From assembly GCF_026642255.1 (NCBI RefSeq), contig NZ_CP113264.1, forward strand, positions 6,820,001-6,884,000: a stretch of 64,000 nt of DNA. Direction: 5' to 3'. Positions within the stretch are counted from its first letter, which is position 1. Each line of letters opens with the position of its first letter. This document shows positions 15,600 to 24,567 of the stretch, in pieces. The notes under the pieces were generated by a model. The model was not told the DNA's origin and made no database searches. It saw only the letters and a list, made by a program, of their open reading frames with translations. The stretch is from Streptomonospora nanhaiensis. Lineage in GTDB: Bacteria > Actinomycetota > Actinomycetes > Streptosporangiales > Streptosporangiaceae. Both the position numbers and the translations under genes were made by a program.

Positions 15600-15762
15600 C
15601 CGTGTCCGGGGGACGTCCGGGCACGTGGCCGCCGGGCGGTGGCGCGCCCGTCCCGGGCGCGGCGCCCACCGGTCTCCCCCGGTCCCGGGCCCCGAACCCG
15701 GGACCCCGGCGTCGGCCCCGTCCGCTCCCGGGAGGTCCGCGAGCGTCCCTCGGCCGGGGCGT

Positions 15763-17460
15763 TCAGCCCTCCAGTGTCTCCAGGTAGGCGAGCCAGCCCC
15801 CGTGGCGGCTGATGTCCTCCGCCCCCTCGGCCGCCGCCGGGTCGCACCCGAAGCCGACCACCGCACGCCCGTCGGCCAGCGTGACGGAGCCCAGGGACAT
15901 GGGAGCGGGAAGCCCGGCCAGGAACGCCCCGAGGCCCGCCGGCGAGATCCGCCAGACCTCGCAGCGCACCGACGCCCCTCCCTCCGCCACGCGGAGCAGC
16001 CCGGGCTTGGGGGGCGAGGTGGGCAGGGCGACCATCCTGTAGTCGGCGCTGGTCGCGTCCTCCGCGACGAACCGCGCGCCCGCGTCCGTGAGCTGGTGGT
16101 GGAGCGGCTGCCCGCGCAGGTGGGCGCCGAACACCGCCAGTTCCGCCCCGGGGCCCGGAAGGGCCTCTCCCCGCTCCTCCCCGGTGATGTCGGCCGCCAG
16201 GTCCAGGGCCACCTGGTCCTCGAACGCCCGGGTGACGACGCTGACCCCGAACGGGCGCCCGTCGGCGGTCCCCGCCGGGACCGCCACCGCCGCCATGTCG
16301 AGCAGGTTCACGAAGTTCGTGTAGGTGCCCAGGCGCGAGTTCGCGCCGACCGGGTCCGCGGCGACCTCCGCGAGCGTGGGGTGGCCGACCGTGGTGGGCA
16401 GGAGCAGGGCGTCGAAGCCGGCCAGGAGCGCACGGGCGGTCGCCCTGTAGGCGGCCAGCCGGTGCTGGTCGGCGGCGAGGGCGTGGGCGGGGAGGTTCCC
16501 CGCGGCCAGGATGATCCCGGCGACGGTGGGGTCGGCGCCCTCCGGGTGCCCGGCCAGGAACCCGCCGACGGCGGCGTGGCGCTCCGCGACGAGCGCGCCC
16601 TCGTAGAGCAGGCGCGCGGCCTCCAGCAGCGGGGCCACGTCCACCTCCACGACCTCCGTCCCGGCCGCGCCCAGGACGTCCGCGGCGGCGCGGAAGGCGG
16701 CGCGCTCCGCCCCTCCGAGCGGAGCGAGCCCCTCGGCCGTCGGCACCGCCACCCGCCCGGCCCCGCGCGGGGCGAGCCGCACGTCGGCGGGCCAGTCCCT
16801 GCTGAAGGGGTCCCCGGCGTCGGGTCCGGCCATCACGGCCAGGGCCGCGCGCGCCGGGGCCAGGCCGCGGGAGAACACGGTGACGCAGTCGTAGGGGCGC
16901 GCGGCCGGGACCACCCCCGTCGACGGCACCAGGCCGAGCGTGGGCTTGAGGCCGACCAGGCCGTGCAGGGCGGCGGGCACGCGCCCCGAGCCGGCCGTGT
17001 CGGTGCCCAGGGCGATGTCGGCGATCCCGAGGGCCACGGCCACGGCGGACCCGGAGCTGGACCCGCCGGAGACCCGTTCGGGGTCGAAGGCGTTGCGGAC
17101 CGCGCCGTAGGGGCTGCGCGTGCCGACCAGCCCGGTGGCGAACTGGTCGAGGTTGGTCTTGCCGAGCACGATCGCGCCGGCGTCCACGAGCCTGCGCACG
17201 GCCGGCGCGCTCGCCTCCGGCGTGTAGGCGTAGCCGGGGTGGCCGGCGGTGGTGGGCAGGCCGGCCACGTCGATGTTGTCCTTGACCGCGAGGAGCGTCC
17301 CCGCCAGCGGCAGGTCCTCACCCGACGCGAGGCGTCCCTCCAGCGCCTCGGCCTCGGCGGCCGTCTCCCGCTCGGGGCGCAGGGTGATCCATACCTCGGG
17401 CCGGTCGGCCCCGGCGATCCTCCGGTAGGCGGAGCGGACGCGGTCGGTGGGGTGGGGCAT
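15763..17460 (-). CDS. atzF: Allophanate hydrolase (amidase-signature)
   Basis: A 565-residue two-domain enzyme that hydrolyses allophanate to two ammonia and two CO2, the second step of the urea amidolyase pathway. Residues 1-440 are an amidase-signature domain: catalytic Lys 60 in LLAVKDNIDVAG, the Gly/Ser-rich GGSSSGSA with the cis-Ser near 135, and the nucleophile Ser 158 in GTDTAGSGR. The C-terminal 120 residues form the small allophanate-hydrolase domain (VFGAHLRGQPLHHQLTDAG...). Its ATG shares one base with the TGA of the urea carboxylase gene (TGATG), so the two are translationally coupled. The partner and order argue for allophanate hydrolase rather than a general amidase. Confidence 0.9.
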   Translation of the reverse strand: MPHPTDRVRSAYRRIAGADRPEVWITLRPERETAAEAEALEGRLASGEDLPLAGTLLAVKDNIDVAGLPTTAGHPGYAYTPEASAPAVRRLVDAGAIVLGKTNLDQFATGLVGTRSPYGAVRNAFDPERVSGGSSSGSAVAVALGIADIALGTDTAGSGRVPAALHGLVGLKPTLGLVPSTGVVPAARPYDCVTVFSRGLAPARAALAVMAGPDAGDPFSRDWPADVRLAPRGAGRVAVPTAEGLAPLGGAERAAFRAAADVLGAAGTEVVEVDVAPLLEAARLLYEGALVAERHAAVGGFLAGHPEGADPTVAGIILAAGNLPAHALAADQHRLAAYRATARALLAGFDALLLPTTVGHPTLAEVAADPVGANSRLGTYTNFVNLLDMAAVAVPAGTADGRPFGVSVVTRAFEDQVALDLAADITGEERGEALPGPGAELAVFGAHLRGQPLHHQLTDAGARFVAEDATSADYRMVALPTSPPKPGLLRVAEGGASVRCEVWRISPAGLGAFLAGLPAPMSLGSVTLADGRAVVGFGCDPAAAEGAEDISRHGGWLAYLETLEG

Positions 17461-20400
17461 CAGGCGGGCTCTCCTTGTGCGATGACGGCCAGGGCACTCC
17501 CCGGGTCGAGGTGCTGGCCCGGTGTGACGAGGATGTCCGAGATCCTTCCCGCGCGGGGAGCGCGGACCACGACCTCCAGCTTCATGGCTTCGAGGCGGAC
17601 CACGGGCTGGCCCTCCTCCACCGTGTCGCCCGGGGCGGCGTCGACCTTCCAGACGGAGGCGGCCAGGGGCGCCTCGACCAGGACCGCGCCGGGCGGCAGG
17701 TCGGGCGCGGCGGGGACGACGGGGTCGGGTTCGGGCCGGTCCTCGAACTCCCCCGCGGCCTCCCAGGCCCGGCGCTCGGCCTCGAACGCCGCCGCCTGGC
17801 GGCGCTCGAACGCCCGGATGGATCCGGCGTTCTCGTCGAGGAACCGCTCGTGGTCGGCGAGGACGAACTCACCCTCGTCGATGTCGAGCGCGTGGCGCCC
17901 GGCGAGCAGGTCGGCGCGGACGTCGAGGAGCTCCTCGTGGCCGACCGGGTACCAGCTGATCCGGTCGAAGAAGCGCAGGAGCCAGGGCGTCCCCGGCTCG
18001 AACGGCCCGTACTGGCGCAGACCCGACCAGATGGGGACGGTGCGGCCGATGAGCTGGTAGCCGCCCGGGCTCTCCATGCCGTACACGCACAGGTAGGCGC
18101 CGCCGATGCCGACCCCCGCCTCGGGGGTCCACGTGCGCGCGGGGCTGTACTTGGTGGTGACGAGCCGGTGCCTGGGGTCGAGCGGGGTGGCGGCCGGCGC
18201 GCCCAGGTACACGTCGCCCAGTCCCAGGACCAGGTAGGAGGCGTCGAAGACGATGTCGCGGACCTGGTCGACCGAGTCGAGGCCGTTGACGCGCCGGATG
18301 AACTCGATGTTGTCGGGGTTCCAGGGCGCGTCGTCGCGCACCCCCGTGCGGTAGCGGGCGACGGCCTCGTGGACGGACGGGTCGTCGAAGGACAGGGGCA
18401 GGCGCAGGGTCCGGCTGGGCACCCTCAGCCGGGAGGTGGGCGGCAGCCCGTCCTCGATCTCCCGGAGGAGGCCGAGGAGGGTGCGCAGCGGGAGCACCGC
18501 CGGGTCGGTGTGCAGGTGCAGGGAGCGCACCCCGGGCGTGACGTCCACGATCCCGGCGGGCGCGGCCAGGTCCAGGGCGGCCATGAGGGCGTGGACGCGC
18601 AGGCGCAGGCCCAGGTCGAGCTCCATGGGCCCGTACTCGACCAGGACGTTGTCGTGGCCGCCGCGCCGGTAGGTGACCCCGGGCCGGCCGTCGCCCTCCG
18701 GGACGCGGGCGAGGACGCCGTCGTCGCCGTCGGAGCCGGTGGCGCGCAGGAGCGGGGCGGCGGCGGGCTCGAAGTGCAGCCGCTCGGCCGCGGCCTCGGT
18801 GACCGGGTGGAACCGGACGGTGTCGCCGGGGCGGAGCTGTCCGACCTTCCAGCGGGAGCCGGAGACCACCGTGACCGGGCAGACGAACCCGCCCAGGCTG
18901 GGCCCGTCGGGGCCGAGGAGCACGGGGGTGTCGCCGGAGAGGTTGACGGCGCCGACGGAGTAGGCGGTGTCGTGGACGTTGGAGGGGTGCAGGCCCGCCT
19001 GGCCGCCGTCCGGTCGGGCCCAGGACTGCTTGGGGCCGGAGAGCCGGACGCCGTTGCGGGCGGACTGGGGGTGCACCTTCCAGTCGGTGGCGTAGAAGGC
19101 GTCCAGGCCCTCACGGGTCAGGAACTCGGGGGCGGCGTGCGGCCCCTCTGACACCTCCACGTCCCAGTGCGCGTTCCCTCCCCTCCGGACCCCGAAGTCG
19201 GGACGGTCGGCCTCCGGGACCGGACGGGCCTCCGGCGCCCCCGCCGGGACGGGCGCGGGGCGCAGGACGTCGCCCGGGAGCAGGGCGCGTCCGCTGTGGC
19301 CGCCGTACTCCCCCGCGGTGAACGTGGACGTGCTGCCCAGGTACTCGGGCACGTCCAGCCCCCCTCTGAACAGCACGTACGTGCGCATGCCGGGGCCGCG
19401 GGCGGGGCCCACCGCGAGCACGCCTCCGGCGGGGACCGCCACCGGCTCCCACCGGGCGACCGGCTCCCCGTCCACGGTGACGTCGGCGGGCGCCCCGGTG
19501 ACGCACACGGTGGCCGGGGCGGAGAACCGCAGGGTCGGGCCCTCGATGGTGCACTCCAGGCCGGGCGCCCCCTCCGGGTTGCCCAGGGCGCGGTTGCCCA
19601 GTCTCAGCGACAGGTCGTCCATGGCCCCCGAGGGCGGGACGCCGACCTGCCAGTAGCCCGTGCGGCCGGGGAAGTCCTGGACGGTGGTGAGGGTTCCGGC
19701 CCGCTCCACCTCGATACGGGGCTCCGGGTCGCCGACCTCCGCACAGGTGGCGGTGGTGTGCGCGACCGCGCGGACGCCGGCGTGCCCGGCCAGGGCGCGC
19801 AGCAGGCCCAGGTTGGTCTGGAGCCCGTCGACGCGCACCTCCGCGAGGGCACGGCCGAGCCGGGCGAGGGCGTCGGCTCGGTCGGAGCCGCGCACGACGA
19901 CCTTGGCGAGCAGGGGGTCGTAGTCGCTGGTGACGCGCTGGCCCGGCTCGATCCAGCCGTCCACCCGCACCCCGGGAGGGGTCTCGAAGCGGGTGACGAG
20001 CCCGGAGCTGGGCCGGAAGCCGTGGGCGGGGTCCTCCGCGTAGACGCGGGCCTCGACGGCGTGCCCGGTGCGCGGCGGCCCCTCCGGGGGCACGTCCGCG
20101 AGGACGTCCTCGCCCCGGGCCAGGCGCAGCATCCACGCGACCAGGTCGACGCCGGTGATCTCCTCGGTCACGGGGTGCTCGACCTGGAGCCGGGTGTTGA
20201 CCTCCAGGAAGGAGGCCTCGCCCCGCTCGGTGTCGTAGACGAACTCCACCGTCCCGGCGCTGCGGTAGGAGATCCCCGCGCACAGCTCGCGGGCGGTGCG
20301 GTGGAGCTCGGCGCGCAGGGCGTCGGGGAGGTCCGGCGCGGGGGCCTCCTCCACGACCTTCTGGTTGCGGCGCTGGAGGGAGCAGTCGCGGTCCCCCAGG

Positions 20401-21065
20401 GTGACGACGTTGCCGCGGCCGTCGCCGAACACCTGGACCTCGACGTGGCGGGCGCGGGACACGAACCGCTCCACGAACACGCCGCCGCCGCCGAAGTGGG
20501 TGGCGGCCGTCCGGCCGACCTCGTCGAAGGCGGCGCGCAGGGCCTCCTCGTCGGCGCAGGGACGCAGGCCGATCCCGCCGCCGCCCGAGGTGGACTTGAG
20601 GATGACCGGGTAGCCGATGCGCTCCGCCGCCGCGGCCGCCTGCTCCACGTCGGGCAGGGTCTCGCTGCCGGCGACCATGGGCAGGCCGGCGGCGGCCGCG
20701 GCCTTGCGGGCGGTGTGCTTGTCCCCGAACTCCTCCAGGTGGCGGGGCTCGGGACCGACGAACACCAGCCCGGCGGCCTCGACGGCGTGGGCGAACGCGG
20801 CGCTCTCGGACAGGAAGCCGTAGCCGGGGTGGACGGCCCCGGCCCCGGTCGCCGCGGCCGCCGCCAGGACGCGTCCGGCGTCGAGGTAGCTCTCGGCGGC
20901 CTGGGCCGGCCCGAGCCGCACGGCCTCGTCGGCGAGCCGGGTGTGCGGGGCGCCCGCGTCGGCGTCGGAGTACACCGCGACGGTGCGCAGGCCGAGTTCG
21001 CGGGCGGAGCGGATGATACGGCAGGCGATCTCGCCCCGGTTGGCGACGAGCACGGAGTCGAACAC
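17460..21065 (-). CDS. Urea carboxylase (biotin-dependent)
   Basis: A 1201-residue biotin enzyme that carboxylates urea to allophanate using ATP and bicarbonate. Domains in order: biotin carboxylase (residues 1-450; ANRGEIACRIIRSARELG, ATP loop STSGGGGIGLR), a KipA/AHS2-like domain from about 460 (TVQDFPGRTGYWQVGVPPSGAM), a KipI/AHS1-like domain from about 780 (DNVLVEYGPMELDLGL) and a C-terminal biotinyl domain with the acceptor Lys 1162 in EAMKLE. Length and order are those of urea carboxylase. GTG 21065 was chosen because AAGGAG lies seven bases upstream and it starts exactly at the conserved strand FDSVLVANRG. No carboxyguanidine deiminase genes are nearby, which argues against the related guanidine carboxylase. 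Confidence 0.9.
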   Translation of the reverse strand: MFDSVLVANRGEIACRIIRSARELGLRTVAVYSDADAGAPHTRLADEAVRLGPAQAAESYLDAGRVLAAAAATGAGAVHPGYGFLSESAAFAHAVEAAGLVFVGPEPRHLEEFGDKHTARKAAAAAGLPMVAGSETLPDVEQAAAAAERIGYPVILKSTSGGGGIGLRPCADEEALRAAFDEVGRTAATHFGGGGVFVERFVSRARHVEVQVFGDGRGNVVTLGDRDCSLQRRNQKVVEEAPAPDLPDALRAELHRTARELCAGISYRSAGTVEFVYDTERGEASFLEVNTRLQVEHPVTEEITGVDLVAWMLRLARGEDVLADVPPEGPPRTGHAVEARVYAEDPAHGFRPSSGLVTRFETPPGVRVDGWIEPGQRVTSDYDPLLAKVVVRGSDRADALARLGRALAEVRVDGLQTNLGLLRALAGHAGVRAVAHTTATCAEVGDPEPRIEVERAGTLTTVQDFPGRTGYWQVGVPPSGAMDDLSLRLGNRALGNPEGAPGLECTIEGPTLRFSAPATVCVTGAPADVTVDGEPVARWEPVAVPAGGVLAVGPARGPGMRTYVLFRGGLDVPEYLGSTSTFTAGEYGGHSGRALLPGDVLRPAPVPAGAPEARPVPEADRPDFGVRRGGNAHWDVEVSEGPHAAPEFLTREGLDAFYATDWKVHPQSARNGVRLSGPKQSWARPDGGQAGLHPSNVHDTAYSVGAVNLSGDTPVLLGPDGPSLGGFVCPVTVVSGSRWKVGQLRPGDTVRFHPVTEAAAERLHFEPAAAPLLRATGSDGDDGVLARVPEGDGRPGVTYRRGGHDNVLVEYGPMELDLGLRLRVHALMAALDLAAPAGIVDVTPGVRSLHLHTDPAVLPLRTLLGLLREIEDGLPPTSRLRVPSRTLRLPLSFDDPSVHEAVARYRTGVRDDAPWNPDNIEFIRRVNGLDSVDQVRDIVFDASYLVLGLGDVYLGAPAATPLDPRHRLVTTKYSPARTWTPEAGVGIGGAYLCVYGMESPGGYQLIGRTVPIWSGLRQYGPFEPGTPWLLRFFDRISWYPVGHEELLDVRADLLAGRHALDIDEGEFVLADHERFLDENAGSIRAFERRQAAAFEAERRAWEAAGEFEDRPEPDPVVPAAPDLPPGAVLVEAPLAASVWKVDAAPGDTVEEGQPVVRLEAMKLEVVVRAPRAGRISDILVTPGQHLDPGSALAVIAQGEPA

Positions 21066-21133
21066 GCTGGCTCTCCTTGGTCCGGTGGTCTGTGCGGCGG
21101 TGGGCGGGCGCGTCCGGGCGCGCGGACGCCGGG

Positions 21134-21904
21134 TCAGAGGGCGTCGGAGTGGAGCGCCATCTGTGTCAGCGCGCGGCGGGCGCGCTCCAGGACGACCTCC
21201 ATGGACGCGCCGACGTGCTCGTGCATGGCGCGGTAGGCGGAGTCGAGTTCGCCCGCGAGGAGGTGTTCGGTGATCCCGATGTGCTCGGTGACGGTGGAGG
21301 TGATCCGGTCGGCGGTGAGGAAGTCGTACATGCGGACCCGGCGGATGCGCCGGTTGACGGAGACGAGGGAGTCGGTGAGGGCGCGGTTGCCGGAGGCGCG
21401 GGAGACGGCGGCGTGGAACTCCTCGTCGAGGAGGACGAAGGAGGGGTCGGGCCCGGGGACGTCGGCGCGGAGCTTCTCCCACCGCTCCAGTTCGGCGCGG
21501 AGGACGCCGGGGTCGTGCCGGACGGAGGGGTCCTCCATCGCGCGGGAGATGCCGCGGAGTTCGAGGGTGACCCGGAGCTCGTAGAGGTCGCGGAGCTCGG
21601 CGAGGTTGGGGACGGTGGCGTAGAAGCCGTTCTCGCGCCGCTCCACCAGGCCGTCGGAGTGCAGGCGGGCCAGCGCCTCGCGTACGGGGGTGCGGGAGAC
21701 GCCGAAGAGCTCGGCGAGCCGTACCTCGCCCAGCCGGACGCGGGGCGCGATCCGCCCGCTCAGGACCTCCTCGCGCAACAGGGCGTAGACGCGGTCCCGG
21801 CGCGAGGTGGCGGTGGCGGCCTCCGGATCCCCCGCCCGCCGCACGCCGTCCCCGGGCGGCGCCTCCGGGGCGGGCACCGCCTCTGTATACATCGGTGTGT
21901 CCAT
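21134..21904 (-). CDS. GntR-family (FadR/FCD) transcriptional regulator
   Basis: A 256-residue DNA-binding regulator. The winged helix lies at about residues 36-100 (VYALLREEVLSGRIAP, LAELFGVSRTPVREALARL, GLVERRENGFYATV), followed by an all-helical FCD ligand domain with probable metal-binding His residues in LDEEFHAAVSRASGN and VTEHIGITEHLLAG. It is first in an apparent operon with urea carboxylase (68 bp gap) and allophanate hydrolase, and probably represses it until urea or a breakdown product is present. An 8-bp palindrome TGTATACA, a typical FCD-class operator core, lies at 21884-21891, inside the first codons if ATG 21904 is used; a second ATG at 21892 is also next to it. The N-terminal 30 residues are poorly conserved in type, so a start further in is possible. 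Confidence 0.85.
   Translation of the reverse strand: MDTPMYTEAVPAPEAPPGDGVRRAGDPEAATATSRRDRVYALLREEVLSGRIAPRVRLGEVRLAELFGVSRTPVREALARLHSDGLVERRENGFYATVPNLAELRDLYELRVTLELRGISRAMEDPSVRHDPGVLRAELERWEKLRADVPGPDPSFVLLDEEFHAAVSRASGNRALTDSLVSVNRRIRRVRMYDFLTADRITSTVTEHIGITEHLLAGELDSAYRAMHEHVGASMEVVLERARRALTQMALHSDAL
21884..21891. promoter_or_regulatory. TGTATACA palindrome at the start of the GntR gene
   Basis: An 8-bp perfect palindrome in a very GC-rich context, matching the GTATAC core commonly bound by FadR/FCD-type GntR proteins. It overlaps the 5' end of the regulator gene, so it is a candidate autoregulatory operator for the urea operon. Confidence 0.5.
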
Positions 21905-22182
21905 GGGGCCCGACGCTAGGAAGGGCGTGTTTCGGCGGCCCTGCCTCCCCGTGAAGCCTGGGTTTCACCGTGTTTCCGCGTGTTTCGCACCGGTATGCAC
22001 GGGGCGCCGCGGTCGGGGCAGTGCGGGGCGGACGGCGTCCGGAGCGGGCGCGGGAGCCGTTCCGGACCGGTGGGCCGTCCCCGGCCCCGAGCCCCGGACC
22101 GGACGGCGTTCCCGCAGGCACACCCGCGTCCCGCGCCGGCGCCCCGGCCCCGGACGCCGCCCGGGCTGTCTAAGCTGCATCC

Positions 22183-23136
22183 ATGCATTCGATGGGACCG
22201 AACCGGCGCACCGTGCTGCTCGGCGCGGCGGGGGCCGCCGTCGCCGCGGCCGTGGGCGGCTGCTCCCGCGGCCCCGAGTACGGGCTCTCCGAGCTGGTCG
22301 TCGCCACGGGGCCGCCCGGCGCGGTCTTCCGGGAGATCGGCGCGAAGCTCGCCGTCCTGCTCCAGGAGGTCCTGACGGAGCTGGAGGTGAGGACGGTGCA
22401 GACCGGCGCCTCCCTCGACAACCTGTACCTCCTGGACGAGGGCGCGGCCGACCTCGGTTTCGCCAGCCTCGACGCGGTGCTGTCGTACGAGGCCGACACC
22501 GGCGAGGGCACCCGGCTCGACGCCGTCGGACGCCTCTACGACAGCTTCGTCCACCTGGTCGTCCTCGACGACTCGCCCGTGCGCGAGCTCTCCGACCTGG
22601 ACGGCCTGCGCGTGTCCGTGGGCTCGGTCAACTCCGGCACCGAATTCACGGTCGCGGAGATCCTGGAGGAGACCGGCCTGGCCGTGGAGACCGTCCGGCT
22701 CGACCAGGCCGCCTCCGCCGACGCCCTGGCGTCGGGGGAGATCGACGCCATGTTCTCGCTGACCGGGCTGCCGACCCCGGCCGTCGCCGAACTCGCCGAG
22801 AAACACGCGGTACGGCTGATCGACCTGGCGGACACGGCCGACGTGATGGCCGACGCCTACCCGGAGGCCTACTTCCCGGCGACGCTGCCCGCGACCACCT
22901 ACTCCGGGGTCCCGGCCTGCCCGACCATGTCCATCCCCAACCTGCTCCTGTGCCGGGCCGACCTGGACGAAGCCCTGGCCTACCGGGTCACCGACACCGT
23001 CTACCGCGGCCAGGCGCGGCTGGCGGCCCAGCGCCCGGAGGCCGCGCAGATCAACGTGCGCACGGGCATCTCCACCGGCGTCGTCCCCCTGCACCCCGGT
23101 TCCGAGCGCTGGTACCGGGACAACAAGCCCGCCTGA
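22183..23136 (+). CDS. TAXI-family TRAP transporter solute-binding lipoprotein
   Basis: A 317-residue extracytoplasmic binding protein of the TAXI type. The N-terminus has an RR-containing signal (NRRTVLLGAAGAAVAAAV) with lipobox GGC, so it is likely a lipoprotein and may use the Tat route. The TAXI core begins near residue 38 (LVVATGPPGAVFREIGAKLA) and continues with VRTVQTGASLDNLYLLDEGAADLGFAS, here quoted in parts, and GLRVSVGSVNSGTEFTVAEIL. No TRAP membrane subunit (fused 4TM/12TM protein) lies next to it. It is convergent with a TctE/TctD-like two-component system, 27 bp between stops; in actinomycetes a TAXI protein beside such a kinase may act as a periplasmic sensor, which is inference. 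Confidence 0.85.
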   Translation: MHSMGPNRRTVLLGAAGAAVAAAVGGCSRGPEYGLSELVVATGPPGAVFREIGAKLAVLLQEVLTELEVRTVQTGASLDNLYLLDEGAADLGFASLDAVLSYEADTGEGTRLDAVGRLYDSFVHLVVLDDSPVRELSDLDGLRVSVGSVNSGTEFTVAEILEETGLAVETVRLDQAASADALASGEIDAMFSLTGLPTPAVAELAEKHAVRLIDLADTADVMADAYPEAYFPATLPATTYSGVPACPTMSIPNLLLCRADLDEALAYRVTDTVYRGQARLAAQRPEAAQINVRTGISTGVVPLHPGSERWYRDNKPA

Positions 23137-23163
23137 GGCGGCGCCTGGCCTTCGCCGGTCCGG

Positions 23164-24564
23164 TCAGTCCCCGGAGCCGCGCACCGGCGGCAGCGTGATC
23201 ACCACGCCGAACCCGCGGCGCTCCCCTCCGGGCAGGCCCGTCCCCAGGGTGAGCCGCCCCCCGGCCTCCCGTACCAGGTCGGCGGCGATCGCCAGGCCCA
23301 GGCCGGTGCCCTCGGTGTTCTGGTGCCGCGGCGAGCGCCAGAACCGGTCCAGGGCCGCCGTGTACTGCTCCTCCGGCAGGCCCTCGCCGTCGTCCAGGAC
23401 GCTGATGCGCACCGGATCCCCCCCGTCGGCCTCCACCACCACGCGGGTGCCGCCCGACAGGCGCAGGGCGTTGCTGACCAGTTCGTCGAGGATGCTGCCC
23501 AGCCCGCCCGCCGGGGCGTACGCCCGGACCCCGGCGGGGACACGGGTGGTGACGGAGACGCCCCGGGCCTCGCCCAGCGCCCTCCAGCGCTCCACCCGGC
23601 TCTCCAGGACCTCGGCGACCTCCACCGCCTCCGTCCCGGTGACGCTCTCCAGGCGGGTCGCGGCCAGCAGGGAGTTGAGCATCCTGTGCATGACGGCCGC
23701 CTCGTCGACGGCGATCTCGTGGGCCTCCCTGGCCTCGGGGGTCTCCAGGTGCGGTGCGAGGTTCTCCACGGCCAGCCGCAGGCTGGCCAGGGGGTTGCGC
23801 AGCTGGTGTGAGGCCTCGGAGACGAACGCGCGCTGGCGCTCCAGGGCCCTGCGCACGACGTCCACCATCGTGTTGAACGACTCCGTGAGGCGGCGCAGCT
23901 CCGGGGGGCCGCGCTCGGCGTCCACGTGCACGTCGAGGTCGCCCGAGGCGACCGAGGTCGTGGCGGCGTCCAGCCTGCGGATGGGCCGCAGCACCCAGCG
24001 GGACAGCGGCAGCGACGCGGTCGCCAGCACCGTCAGCGGCACGACGCTGAGCAGGCCGAGCAGGCCCCAGACCTGGAGGATGTCGGCGCCGAGCTCCCGG
24101 GTCGGGGCGACCACCACCACGGCGCCCGCGACCTCGCTGTCGCGGCCGATGGGCTCGGCGACCACCAGCGGATCGGGGTTCCACGGCCACGCGGTGGTCG
24201 GCGGTGCGGGGCGCTCGCCGGCCATCGCGGCGTCGACGGCCCCCGGGTCGGGGATCCCGTCGAGGACGTCGCGCATGCGGTGCCGGTCCCCGGAGCCGAC
24301 GACGATCTGCCCGTCGGGCGCGACCACGAGGGCCGGGATGGCGTACAGCTCCTCGTAGTGGGCCATCTCCTGGGCGAGGGGGTCGAGCCGGTCGGTCTCC
24401 AGGGCGGTGCGGGCCAGGGCGGCGAACCGCCCCGCGTCGCCCAGCCGGTCGACGTACACCTCCTGTGTCCGCTGCTGGGCGATGACCGTGCCCAGGGGGA
24501 CGAACACCGCGGCGACGATCACGAACGCGACCGGGAGCAGGAGGGCCAGCAGGCGCCGCAGCAA
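23164..24564 (-). CDS. Sensor histidine kinase, TctE-like
   Basis: A 466-residue membrane kinase. Layout: first membrane segment at residues 4-27 (LLALLLPVAFVIVAAVF), an extracellular domain of about 140 residues, second segment near 165-190 (LGLLSVVPLTVLATASL), HAMP domain (RPIRRLDAATTSVASGDLDV), phospho-acceptor His in SEASHQLRNPLASL, and an ATPase domain with N-box DELVSNALRLSGG, G1 VLDDGEGLP and G2 GTGLGLAIAADLV. The start is TTG 24564, three bases after the regulator stop, so the pair is coupled. The neighbouring TAXI binding protein suggests sensing of a carboxylate, as with TctDE-type systems, but this is not proven by sequence. Confidence 0.88.
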   Translation of the reverse strand: MLRRLLALLLPVAFVIVAAVFVPLGTVIAQQRTQEVYVDRLGDAGRFAALARTALETDRLDPLAQEMAHYEELYAIPALVVAPDGQIVVGSGDRHRMRDVLDGIPDPGAVDAAMAGERPAPPTTAWPWNPDPLVVAEPIGRDSEVAGAVVVVAPTRELGADILQVWGLLGLLSVVPLTVLATASLPLSRWVLRPIRRLDAATTSVASGDLDVHVDAERGPPELRRLTESFNTMVDVVRRALERQRAFVSEASHQLRNPLASLRLAVENLAPHLETPEAREAHEIAVDEAAVMHRMLNSLLAATRLESVTGTEAVEVAEVLESRVERWRALGEARGVSVTTRVPAGVRAYAPAGGLGSILDELVSNALRLSGGTRVVVEADGGDPVRISVLDDGEGLPEEQYTAALDRFWRSPRHQNTEGTGLGLAIAADLVREAGGRLTLGTGLPGGERRGFGVVITLPPVRGSGD

Positions 24565-24567
24565 CGG

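Noticed and set aside
15625-18060. An 811-codon plus-strand frame over the urea amidolyase genes
   Set aside because: Antisense shadow of allophanate hydrolase and urea carboxylase; no domain likeness.
21066-22182. Guanidine riboswitch before the urea carboxylase operon
   Set aside because: The conserved ykkC words were not found and no guanidine-specific partner genes are present.
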